A stretch of 64,000 bases of DNA from Treponema vincentii. Its GTDB lineage: Bacteria; Spirochaetota; Spirochaetia; Treponematales; Treponemataceae. Shown here in pieces: positions 22,428 to 29,809 of this stretch. The position numbers and the translations under genes are program-made. Numbering within the stretch: the stretch's first letter is position 1; each line of letters starts with the position of its first letter. The stretch is taken from NCBI RefSeq assembly GCF_010365865.1, contig NZ_CP048020.1, positions 1,054,001 to 1,118,000 of the forward strand, written 5' to 3'. The notes under the pieces were generated by a model. It searched no databases and was not told where the DNA came from. It saw only the letters and a program-made list of their open reading frames with translations.

Positions 22428-23489
22428 TTAAATTTGGATCATTTTATCCTCAGGAACCTGTTCAAAGTAGGTATGCAGTACGCGCTCCATTTCTTCTTGG
22501 CTCTGTGCCCGCAGCAGTCGTGTTCTGCAATAGTGTGCAAACGAAAAATTGTCGCAATAAAACTGAAAGAACCGCTGCGCCCGTGTAAGGAAGAATTCCG
22601 GCGGCTGTTCGGTTTCAAGGTATTGCAAAAACGATAACGCCGTTTGTTCAAGGTCGATACGGTACGGTGCAAAATTCGACGCACCATCACTCACTGTATC
22701 GGCGGCGCGGGCTTCGTCCGTTTCGGCCGCATGGGTTACGCCTGATCTCGATTCGCTGCCGTGCTTGCGGCGTATTGCTTCAAAAACCCACGGCATTTGT
22801 ACCGCAGCGCGCCCGATCATCCACCCCGCGCAAGGATAGTGCTGCGCGGCGGTTTGCAGTTTCTCTGCCGAATTGATGTCTCCGTTGCCGTATACCGGGA
22901 TAGGCAAATCCTTTGCGAGCGCAGCCGTGTATTCGTGGAGAGCCGGACGCGCATAGCTTTGCCGCTGCAGGCGCGGGTGGATTGTGATAAGCTGCACGCC
23001 TTCATCAATCAGCATCGTACAAAAGCGTAAAAGATACGCATAGTCGGCGGCCGCACCGAGCCTCAGCTTTACGCTCAGTCTAAACGATCTGCCTTGTTCC
23101 GTAGAATATGCCTCAAGCGCTTGTTTAACCGAGCGCACCGCCTCGGCTGTCGTGTTAAGTGGCTTGAGCATCCAAGCAACGCCCGCCCCTGTTCGTACAA
23201 TCGGCGGAGCGGAACAGCCCATATTCAAGTCAACACCGATGCCGCCGTGCTGCAGTACAACCGGTATCGCCTGTGCGAATGCTTCCGCCTTAGGCGAAGT
23301 GAGCTGCCACACCAGCTTTTCCGGTACGGGATTTGCCCGCAAGTACCACTGCTCAAACGGCCCGCCTGCAAGCAGCGACGGCGCATGAATCATCTCGGTA
23401 AAATATTCGTCGGGATCGCCGAAAGTATGGATAAGCATCCTCAATCCCGAATGGCTGATATTTGCCAGCGGCGCCAGTATGAGCTTCAT
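22428..23489 (-). CDS. tRNA-dihydrouridine synthase family protein
   Basis: This FMN enzyme of the Dus family reduces uridines in tRNA. The TIM barrel starts MKLILAPLANISHSGLR, a divergent form of the usual APM. It has NMGCSAPPIVRTGAGVAWM with the catalytic Cys, VKLRLG, TIHPRLQRQSY and YGNGDINSAEKL, which fits the FMN phosphate site, then GWMIGRAAVQMPWVF. Length 353 is normal. The sequence is too divergent for me to say A, B or C type. It is a single gene between the CBM48 gene and the repeat region. Confidence 0.85.
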   Translation of the reverse strand: MKLILAPLANISHSGLRMLIHTFGDPDEYFTEMIHAPSLLAGGPFEQWYLRANPVPEKLVWQLTSPKAEAFAQAIPVVLQHGGIGVDLNMGCSAPPIVRTGAGVAWMLKPLNTTAEAVRSVKQALEAYSTEQGRSFRLSVKLRLGAAADYAYLLRFCTMLIDEGVQLITIHPRLQRQSYARPALHEYTAALAKDLPIPVYGNGDINSAEKLQTAAQHYPCAGWMIGRAAVQMPWVFEAIRRKHGSESRSGVTHAAETDEARAADTVSDGASNFAPYRIDLEQTALSFLQYLETEQPPEFFLTRAQRFFQFYCDNFSFAHYCRTRLLRAQSQEEMERVLHTYFEQVPEDKMIQI

Positions 23490-23583
23490 CGCCGCTCACT
23501 GTAACAAAAACTCCGTGATTTTGCAATGTGTGGAATTCCGCACATTTTCTTCTAGCACACGGACAAACACGCTGCTGCATGGA

Positions 23584-23950
23584 ACCACGGACATCCCTGT
23601 CCGTTCTGATACGTTGAGTATTTTCAGCAGCGGCGCGCAGTATATACCCTTTCCGTAAGCCTTTTGAAATAGACTGTTAAGCAGTTGTACATCCGTGTAC
23701 AACTGCTTAACGACGAGATTTGTGTACAACACAAATCTCGCTACTGCTTATAACCACGGACATCCCTGTCCGTTCTGATACGTTGAGTATTTTCAGCAGC
23801 GGCGCGCAGTATATACCCTTTCCGTAAGCCTTTTGAAATAGACGGCGTAGATACAAGGCGCGAGCGAAAATTAACCGCAGGCGTATCTTTGATACGTTGA
23901 GGATTAATTTTCGCGCAGCAACGCAGTAGATGCGTCGTATATTTCAAAAG
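23584..23950 (+). repeat. Hairpin-array repeat element, copy B, with 91-bp internal direct repeat
   Basis: A 91-bp unit occurs twice without a difference (23584-23674 and 23753-23843). It contains the hairpin ACGGACA-tccc-TGTCCGT and ends in CCTTTTGAAATAGAC. Between the units are a 15-bp perfect hairpin (23676-23690/23697-23711) and a 10-bp one (23715-23724/23730-23739). The last 121 bp (23830-23950) form a complete minimal element with ends CCTTTTGAAATA and TATATTTCAAAAGG. The tRNA-Leu promoter starts right after it. Confidence 0.88.
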
Positions 23951-23953
23951 GTC

Positions 23954-23982
23954 TTGACTTTATTTATAATCTTAGATATAGT
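23954..23982 (+). promoter_or_regulatory. Promoter of tRNA-Leu
   Basis: TTGACT, 17-nt spacer, TATAGT, placing the transcript start ~10 nt before the tRNA. The -35 box lies 4 nt after the end of repeat copy B. Confidence 0.65.
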
Positions 23983-23999
23983 ACATCACTGTTACAAAT

Positions 24000-24081
24000 G
24001 CGGCGGTGGTGGAATTGGTAGACACGTCAGCTTGAGGTGCTGATGCCGCGAGGTGTGCTGGTTCAAGTCCAGTTCGCCGCA
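24000..24081 (+). tRNA. tRNA-Leu (GAG)
   Basis: An 82-nt cloverleaf with acceptor GCGGCGG paired to TCGCCGC (one G-U), D-arm with GGTAGAC, anticodon loop CTTGAGG (anticodon GAG), a variable arm of class II length (TGCCGCGAGGTGT) and T-arm CTGGTTCAAGTCCAG. The discriminator is A. CCA is not encoded. Confidence 0.93.
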
Positions 24082-24083
24082 TG

Positions 24084-24119
24084 AAGGCTTCTTTTGGATT
24101 TCAAAAGAAGCCTTTTTTA
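24084..24119 (+). terminator. Rho-independent terminator after tRNA-Leu
   Basis: AAGGCTTCTTTTG and CAAAAGAAGCCTT pair around a short loop and are followed by a T run. Confidence 0.85.
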
Positions 24120-24132
24120 TGCACGAGGAATA

Positions 24133-24852
24133 TCAGTTTCCGGAATTTTGTTTTGAAGCTGTCGTTTTTGTGCCTTTTTCTGTAAAGCTGATCGAAGTCT
24201 TTGCCGCTCCTCCCGAAAAGATGATACGGCGCTTTGCTTTCGCGCTGCCGTATTCTCCCGGGCTTTTGGTAAGCTCATTACCGGCAATGGTGAGCGCCCC
24301 TCCGTTTTGGACGTAATCGATATGATATTCGGCCTCTTCCGAAGGGAAGGTTATGGCGGCGGTTGCATCGGTTACGGTGAAAGCGCAGGATTTTACAATT
24401 TGCGTTTTATCATAGGATAGCGATCCCCGCGCAAGATTGATTACGGCATTTTTAAAGACACATTCGGACGTTGTTACCGAGCCCATATTCAGCATTGCAA
24501 GAATATGTACCGCCTGAATTCCTTCGAGTCGGATATCCGCCCTGCTTATCCGTATGCTGCAATTTTCAAGCAACATCTTTTTCGGTATAAAGACATACAG
24601 CGTGCCCTGTGAAGGAGTCATTTGACGTATCCGCAGTGTTTTTTGCGTTTCTATGCAGGAAAGTTTTTTGCCTTCCGCAAGTTCAAATCGGTACGCGATG
24701 CGTTCTTCATCAAACGCTTCGGCAATCAAATGTACCTGAGAAAGCTCAATATCGAGGCCGTTGGTTTTCGGCCGCGCGTAGGTAAGCTCCTCGCCGAAAG
24801 CGGCTAATGCGGATAACAAGAATACAACTGCAAGCAAAATCTTTTTTTTCAT
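24133..24852 (-). CDS. Secreted protein of unknown function
   Basis: The 240-residue protein has a signal peptide (MKKKILLAVVFLLSALAAFGEE). The rest is a regular series of short beta strands without Cys, giving the impression of a DUF4097-like right-handed beta solenoid. No enzyme motif is visible. Two adjacent ATG codons (24855 and 24852) could start it; the second leaves a better distance to AGAGAG. It follows yggS by 16 nt on the same strand and is likely co-transcribed with it. Confidence 0.7.
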   Translation of the reverse strand: MKKKILLAVVFLLSALAAFGEELTYARPKTNGLDIELSQVHLIAEAFDEERIAYRFELAEGKKLSCIETQKTLRIRQMTPSQGTLYVFIPKKMLLENCSIRISRADIRLEGIQAVHILAMLNMGSVTTSECVFKNAVINLARGSLSYDKTQIVKSCAFTVTDATAAITFPSEEAEYHIDYVQNGGALTIAGNELTKSPGEYGSAKAKRRIIFSGGAAKTSISFTEKGTKTTASKQNSGN

Positions 24853-24868
24853 CATCTCTCTATCATCA

Positions 24869-25603
24869 TTATGAAGGGTTTTGTTCATTCCAGTAGTAAG
24901 TATCGGGGTACTGACGTTCGCCGAATACCGCCGTACCGATGCGCAGCATTGTCGAACCTTCTTCAATGGCGATTTCCAGGTCGCCCGACATCCCCATCGA
25001 AAGAATATCCGTAGAAATATTGGGAAGTGCCAGTGCCGCAACGCGCTTTTGTACCTGTTTAAGGCAGCGGAAGCATGCCCGAACCTTGTCTTCTTCTCCG
25101 GAGAATAATCCGATGGTCATAAACCCACGGATAGTGACATGGGGCAGGGTAGCGATGGCTTTTACCAAAGTCTCCGCTTCTCCCGGCGCACAGCCGAATT
25201 TGCTTTCCTCCGCTGAGGTGTTTACCTGCACTAAGATGTCGAGGTTACGGCCTTCCTGTGCAAGCCGCTGTTCCAGTTTTTGCGCCGTATCGAGGTTATC
25301 GATTGATTGGATACATTGCGCATACTGGATCACCTCTTTAATCTTATTCGATTGCAAATGCCCGATAAAATGCGCCGTATGCGGCACTGCGGATAGCGCC
25401 TCGTATTTATCGCGCAGCTCCTGTACCTTGTTTTCGCCGATTAAAGTGCAGCCGCAGGCAAAAGCCTGTAGAATCCGCTCCGGCTCGACGGTTTTAGTTG
25501 CAAGCAGCAGCTGAACTTCTTTGGGATTGCGCCCGGCTCTTTTACAGGCAGCCTTAATCCGTTCCTTAATATGCAGGATGTTTTTTTGAATAATGTGTTC
25601 CAT
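24869..25603 (-). CDS. PLP homeostasis protein, YggS/PROSC family
   Basis: A non-catalytic single-domain PLP-binding protein that keeps vitamin B6 and amino acid pools balanced. The PLP lysine is in LLLATKTVEPE; HFIGHLQSNK, ESKFGC and LSMGMSGDLEIAIEEGSTMLRIGTAVFG are family signatures. The start MEHIIQKN is chosen by alignment. The same frame is open for ~49 codons upstream without a convincing start, which I do not include. Length 244 is normal. Confidence 0.9.
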   Translation of the reverse strand: MEHIIQKNILHIKERIKAACKRAGRNPKEVQLLLATKTVEPERILQAFACGCTLIGENKVQELRDKYEALSAVPHTAHFIGHLQSNKIKEVIQYAQCIQSIDNLDTAQKLEQRLAQEGRNLDILVQVNTSAEESKFGCAPGEAETLVKAIATLPHVTIRGFMTIGLFSGEEDKVRACFRCLKQVQKRVAALALPNISTDILSMGMSGDLEIAIEEGSTMLRIGTAVFGERQYPDTYYWNEQNPS

Positions 25604-25755
25604 AAAAATGTGTTGTGATGCTCCTGATGCCCTAAAGGCAACCTGTCCGACACGCCAGTTATCGAACAGATCCAGTATATAATCCCTTTGGTATTTATGC
25701 AAGGATTGCAGGAAATCTGTCTGTTTGATGTTAACATTTGATGCTAACAAAACCC

Positions 25756-25784
25756 TTGACTATTTTCAGGTTCACGTATAATAT
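25756..25784 (+). promoter_or_regulatory. Promoter of rpmF-acpP-rnc
   Basis: TTGACT, 17-nt spacer, TAATAT, about 45 nt before the rpmF start, which has a GGAGG site at 25818-25822. Confidence 0.6.
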
Positions 25785-25829
25785 TGTATATCTTTTTGTA
25801 ATGTAATTTATGAATATGGAGGTTACCTT

Positions 25830-26018
25830 ATGGCAGTGCCAAGAGCTAAAACATCAAAAGCACGCACACGCCGCCGCCGAGGAATCAATATGCGGTTAAA
25901 TGCGCCTCATCTTGTGGAGTGTGCAAATTGTGGAAATTTAATTTTATCTCACCACGTATGTTCCAAATGCGGTTTCTATCGCGGACATCAAGTTGTTGAT
26001 CCCGATACATTAAATTAA
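25830..26018 (+). CDS. rpmF: 50S ribosomal protein L32
   Basis: The 62-residue protein starts MAVPRAKTSKARTRRRRG, the standard L32 N-terminus, and has two zinc-ligand pairs, CANCG and CSKCG. It lies in the common order rpmF-acpP-rnc, linking translation and fatty acid synthesis. Confidence 0.97.
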   Translation: MAVPRAKTSKARTRRRRGINMRLNAPHLVECANCGNLILSHHVCSKCGFYRGHQVVDPDTLN

Positions 26019-26033
26019 GAGAGGTTTTTCTTT

Positions 26034-26270
26034 ATGGACGAATTGTTTGCTCAAATTCAAAAGCTGATTGCAGAAAAATTGGAAATCGATGCAGATAAAA
26101 TTACACTCGATTCTTCTTTCCGACAAGATCTCGGCGCAGATAGCCTTGATACCTATGAACTGGTATATGCAATCGAAGAGGAGATGGGAATCAAGATACC
26201 CGACGGGAAAGTAAGTGAATTCGAAACCGTGAGGGATGCGTACGATTTTATTAAATCTCAGTCGAAATAA
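26034..26270 (+). CDS. acpP: Acyl carrier protein
   Basis: A 78-residue acidic helical protein carrying growing acyl chains. The phosphopantetheine serine is in GADSLDTYELV, with the usual EEMGIKIPD after it. It starts 15 nt after rpmF and ends 11 nt before rnc. Confidence 0.97.
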   Translation: MDELFAQIQKLIAEKLEIDADKITLDSSFRQDLGADSLDTYELVYAIEEEMGIKIPDGKVSEFETVRDAYDFIKSQSK

Positions 26271-26281
26271 TCCGGCAAAGG

Positions 26282-27016
26282 ATGTGGTTCTTGTTTCCTT
26301 TTAAACATGGTTTAGAAAAACAGCGGAAGCAAGAACTGCTTGCTTTTCAAAAAAAAGCAGGATGCAAATTTAAAAATATTAGTTTACTGGATATAGCCTT
26401 CCATCATCGCTCGTTCTCTAATGAACATAGCGATTCTCCTATTAATAATGAGCGGCTTGAATTTTTGGGCGATTCCGTACTTGGTATGATTGTTGCAACG
26501 GAGCTGTATCTTGCTCATCCCGATAAACCTGAAGGGGATCTTGCAAAAATTAAAGCTGCGGTCGTTTCCGAAGACTCTCTTTTTCCTATTGCACTGAATC
26601 TCAATATCGATACATATCTAATGCTGGGGCATGGTGAAGAAGTGTCGGGCGGAAGAAAAAAGAAAGCCCTGCTCGCCGATGCGGTGGAAGCTCTTATCGG
26701 TGCACTCTATTTAGATTCGGGCTTCAAGGTCGCTCAACAGTTTGTATTGAAAATTATTGAACCGCAGCTGCAGTTGGTGGAACAAAATAAACATCGATAT
26801 AGAGATTATAAATCTTTGCTGCAAGAATACGTGCAAAAAAAATACCGCATTATCCCTAAATATGTGCTGGTAGAGACATCGGGGCCGGATCACGATAGGG
26901 TTTTTCAAGTAAAGGTTGTCATCAAAGAGAGGGAATATAATCCTGCTTTAGGAAAAAGTAAAAAAGAAGCGGAACAGGCGGCTGCAGAGGTTGCCTGGAA
27001 AGCCTTGTGCCTGTAA
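26282..27016 (+). CDS. rnc: Ribonuclease III
   Basis: A dsRNA endonuclease acting in rRNA processing. The catalytic domain has the signature NERLEFLGDSVLG and ALLADAVEALIGALYLD, containing the metal-binding acidic residues. The C-terminal dsRBD starts near DYKSLLQEYVQ and ends GKSKKEAEQAAAEVAWKAL. Length 244 is typical. It is the third gene of the rpmF operon; the chemoreceptor gene follows after 14 nt. Confidence 0.96.
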   Translation: MWFLFPFKHGLEKQRKQELLAFQKKAGCKFKNISLLDIAFHHRSFSNEHSDSPINNERLEFLGDSVLGMIVATELYLAHPDKPEGDLAKIKAAVVSEDSLFPIALNLNIDTYLMLGHGEEVSGGRKKKALLADAVEALIGALYLDSGFKVAQQFVLKIIEPQLQLVEQNKHRYRDYKSLLQEYVQKKYRIIPKYVLVETSGPDHDRVFQVKVVIKEREYNPALGKSKKEAEQAAAEVAWKALCL

Positions 27017-27030
27017 ATAAGGGGGAAAAA

Positions 27031-28485
27031 TATGTTTTCGTTTGTAAAAAAAGATTCTGAAGCCGGAAAGGATACAGTAGTACCTATAACAAGCGGTATC
27101 GTACTCCAGATAAAGAAGTAGAAGCTTTGATGTCCGCTGCAGAAGATATCGCGTTAAATATCAGAAGCAGGATAACCGGTGCGTCACAAGTACTTTTTAA
27201 AAACCTCAAACAAGAACATCAATTTGAAGCGTTCACCGATAGTATCCATTCAATCCTGGATTCCATTATGTCGATTCAGGAGCAGTTGCAAGAAGTGCAT
27301 AGCTGTACTACTGCGCTGGAAGATACGGCTGGAAAAGCAAGTTCTTCGGTAGAGCAAATAACCGATTCGGTAAATCGCGTTGCAAACATCGTTACCGATA
27401 GAATTTCGGTTACTTCTCAGTTAACGGATGCCGTTGCGAAAGGCTCATTAAAGGTAAAAGACTTATTTGCGGTTATCGACAGCCTTAATCAAAACATTGA
27501 TGCGGTTAAAGATATTATCGGATCGATAAATGATGTCAGCGCTCAGACGAACCTACTTGCGATGAACGCTGCCATAGAGTCGGCACATGCAGGGAAGGCT
27601 GGCCTCGGCTTTGCAGTTGTTGCCGGTGAAATTAGAAAGCTTTCTGAAGCGACGGCGCTCAATGCTGCCGATGCTTCTAAGACCCTCAAAAATATGGTCG
27701 AAGCACTTGAGGTCGCGCGGGATACCGCCGACGAAACGCGTACTGCGATGACACTTATCGGTAATTCGGTAAATGAGACGACTGCGTCTTTTGTAGAAAT
27801 TTCTTCCGAAATGAATATGCTTGCGGGAACGAGCACATCGGTACGCGACGCTGTTATGCTGGTGCCGGAGTCTGCGGCAGACTTGAATAATCGTGCGGAT
27901 ACCGCTATTGAATATATCAATAAAATAGCTGATCAAGCGGATAAAGGGAAAAATATGTTGTTTACTTTGCAGACAACTGCGAATGAAGTAAGCGATTTAA
28001 TGAGTAGTGCCCTGTTTAATATGAACAATATTATTGATAGTACCGTTGTGGTCGATGCTGCAGTAGAAAAAGGTATTGATCTGGTAAACGGAAAGACAGT
28101 AGCGGATGAGTATGCTATGCCATTTGCGCGCATTGTATTGAAACATCTCGGTTGGGTTACTAAGGTGCGTGCCTTGATCGATGGGCGGCTTGATGTAAAC
28201 ACAATAGAATTGGGTGATCATAAAAAATGTGATTTAGGGCGATGGATTGAAAAAGAAGCTCCGCTGTATGAAGGTTTAATGCAGCATCCCGAGTTTAAAA
28301 AGCTTATGGTACAGCATGAGCAGCTCCATAACGAGACGAAAGCCATTGTCGGCCAGCTTAAAACGTCATCGAGAACTGAATTGGAAGCTTCTTATTCAAA
28401 ATTGTTGGATTATTCCGCATCGGTTATCGAAAGTTTGAGTATATTGCGTCAATTTATCGAAAGCAAAAACCATACGAAAAAATAA
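27031..28485 (+). CDS. Soluble chemoreceptor with C-terminal CZB domain
   Basis: The protein (~485 residues) has no membrane segment. A long coiled coil carries the methyl-accepting signalling tip [21 protein letters not shown] (near 27535), which contacts CheA/CheW. The C-terminus is a CZB zinc-binding domain with [11 protein letters not shown] and HEQLH, a fold reported to sense zinc-dependent oxidants such as hypochlorite. The natural start is ATG 27031 after GGGGG; a frameshift near 27094 separates the first ~21 residues. Confidence 0.85.
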
Positions 28486-28507
28486 TCAAAACTTAGACCA
28501 AGGGTGC

Positions 28508-28534
28508 TGTCCAAAAATTGCGGTTTTTGAACAG
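28508..28534. terminator. Bidirectional terminator-like hairpin
   Basis: TGTCCAAAAA and TTTTTGAACA pair around TTGCGG between the convergent chemoreceptor and hslO genes. Confidence 0.5.
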
Positions 28535-28569
28535 ACCCGCCGCTAATATCTTCGCAAGATGTGCCGGTT

Positions 28570-29532
28570 TTATAGTTCGGCAAGCGGAATAGTGTACACA
28601 CTGGAGCAATTCCGGCAGACAATCTCAAGCGGGTCGTCTGCGGTCTCTTTTAAGTTTTCCAGTTCCGCTTGCGGCAATTTCCGCATCGCTTCCAGATAAT
28701 ACTCCTTTGAGCATGGACAATCAAAGGTAATGTTCCGTGCTGCAACCGCTTGAGGGTTAAACTCCCGCAGTAGACCGAAGATGATATCTTCGCAGTTGCC
28801 GCCTTCAGCAAACCAATCACCGAGCGGGGGACAGGCGGTAAAAGCCCGTTCCATATTGGTGACGGCATCTTCAATTTCTTCTTCCGTTTTCGATTGCCTG
28901 CCTCGGCGTGTTCCCCCTGCTGCGGGCATCCGCTGGATAAAAAAGCCGCCGGCACCGACGACTCTACCGATACTGTCAAACCTGATACTTGTATTAAAAG
29001 CGGTATAGAGCTGTTCCGATTGCTGAAAATACCATGCAAGGTCTTTTGCAATATTCCGATACTTGATTTCGACGATGCTTCGCTGCGGCTCCCGCCCCGC
29101 TGCATGATCCGCTTCCGGAAAACGGGTAACGGAGAGTGTACCGTTACCGAAGAACGGAGCAAGATCCCAACTTTCAAGCGGGGCATCAATCGGGATGGGG
29201 TTTTGCAAAAGGTAGCCGCGCACAAAGCCCCGTGAATCTGCCTCTACGGAAAAACCGGTTGCGGGGCCGTCCGTTTCATAGCGCAGTTGGAGCGTTTCGC
29301 GTCCTTTCATCGTTTGAATCATCAGTGCGGCACAGAGGCCTGCCTGCCCGAGGACAAGGGTTTCGAGGATTCCAAGCCGGTGCTGTGCGCGTATTCGGTT
29401 TACGAACCGCGTACCGTGGAAAAGTCCTCCGCGGAAAAGGCCGTCGTCGGCAGTAAAGATATGGAGTTCATCTTTTTCAAGTTTATCAAGGTGCTGTTGC
29501 AGCGCCGTATCTTCAATAGGTGCGTATATCAT
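28570..29532 (-). CDS. hslO: Redox-activated chaperone Hsp33
   Basis: A holdase activated by oxidants and heat through a zinc redox switch. The C-terminal Cys tetrad is present as CPC (FDCPCSKEYY) and CRNC. The N-terminal domain has the usual ADDGLFRGGLFHGTRFVN and LGQAGLCAALM. Length 320 is typical. The gene stands alone, convergent with the chemoreceptor and separated from the activase by a palindromic repeat region. Confidence 0.92.
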   Translation of the reverse strand: MIYAPIEDTALQQHLDKLEKDELHIFTADDGLFRGGLFHGTRFVNRIRAQHRLGILETLVLGQAGLCAALMIQTMKGRETLQLRYETDGPATGFSVEADSRGFVRGYLLQNPIPIDAPLESWDLAPFFGNGTLSVTRFPEADHAAGREPQRSIVEIKYRNIAKDLAWYFQQSEQLYTAFNTSIRFDSIGRVVGAGGFFIQRMPAAGGTRRGRQSKTEEEIEDAVTNMERAFTACPPLGDWFAEGGNCEDIIFGLLREFNPQAVAARNITFDCPCSKEYYLEAMRKLPQAELENLKETADDPLEIVCRNCSSVYTIPLAEL

Positions 29533-29576
29533 ACTCGTATGTTAATAAAATGAACTATTAAAAACAAGGGGCGGCA

Positions 29577-29720
29577 GGGTAAACGCATCAGGCCGTTTTT
29601 TACCGACCCCGCAGAAAAATTGATACTATTCGACCAGAGTTGAACCTCTGCGCGGTTCAAATGGTCTCACAGTCTCAATTTTTCCGCGGTTTTTATCTAC
29701 TCTACCTGATGCGTTTACCC
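29577..29720. repeat. Nested palindromic element, family 2, copy 1
   Basis: The outer arms GGGTAAACGCATCAGG (29577-29592) and CCTGATGCGTTTACCC (29705-29720) are perfectly complementary. An inner stem (29611-29623/29675-29687) matches at 12 of 13 positions. The centre (29631-29668) holds a core almost unchanged in the copy at 39739-39880, including the small hairpin AGAG-ttgaac-CTCT. Function unknown. Confidence 0.85.
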
Positions 29721-29734
29721 GCCTGTTGAAAAAA

Positions 29735-29803
29735 CATGCGAAATTTTAAGCAAAAATTTCGCATGGAAGAAAGCAACCGCTAAAATATTTTTAATGCGGT
29801 TGC
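29735..29803 (-). repeat. Two-hairpin 3' module, family 3, copy 1
   Basis: Read in the direction of the activase gene, a GCAACCGC/GCGGTTGC hairpin (29803-29773) comes first, then a CATGCGAAATTT/AAATTTCGCATG hairpin (29765-29735). The same order is found after the flavoprotein and aminopeptidase genes. It probably ends transcripts or protects them. Confidence 0.7.
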
Positions 29804-29809
29804 CCTGCA

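Noticed and set aside
24000-24081. tRNA-Leu as attachment site of the prophage
   Set aside because: The prophage ends near 16.1 kb, 8 kb away, and no copy of the tRNA 3' end is present near the integrase.
18470-24320. Many plus-strand open frames over selB, selA, dus and the secreted protein
   Set aside because: They are antisense shadows of well-supported minus-strand genes and carry no independent family motifs.
25604-25750. N-terminal extension of the YggS-family protein by ~49 codons
   Set aside because: The frame is open, but it lacks a good start, overlaps the divergent rpmF promoter, and the family begins at the downstream Met.
29631-29668. tRNA-like T-arm (GGTTCAA) in the core of the family 2 element
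   Set aside because: The GGTTCAA/TTGAAC parts look like a T-loop on either strand, but no D-arm, anticodon arm or 7-bp acceptor can be formed, and the flanking stems do not match tRNA geometry.
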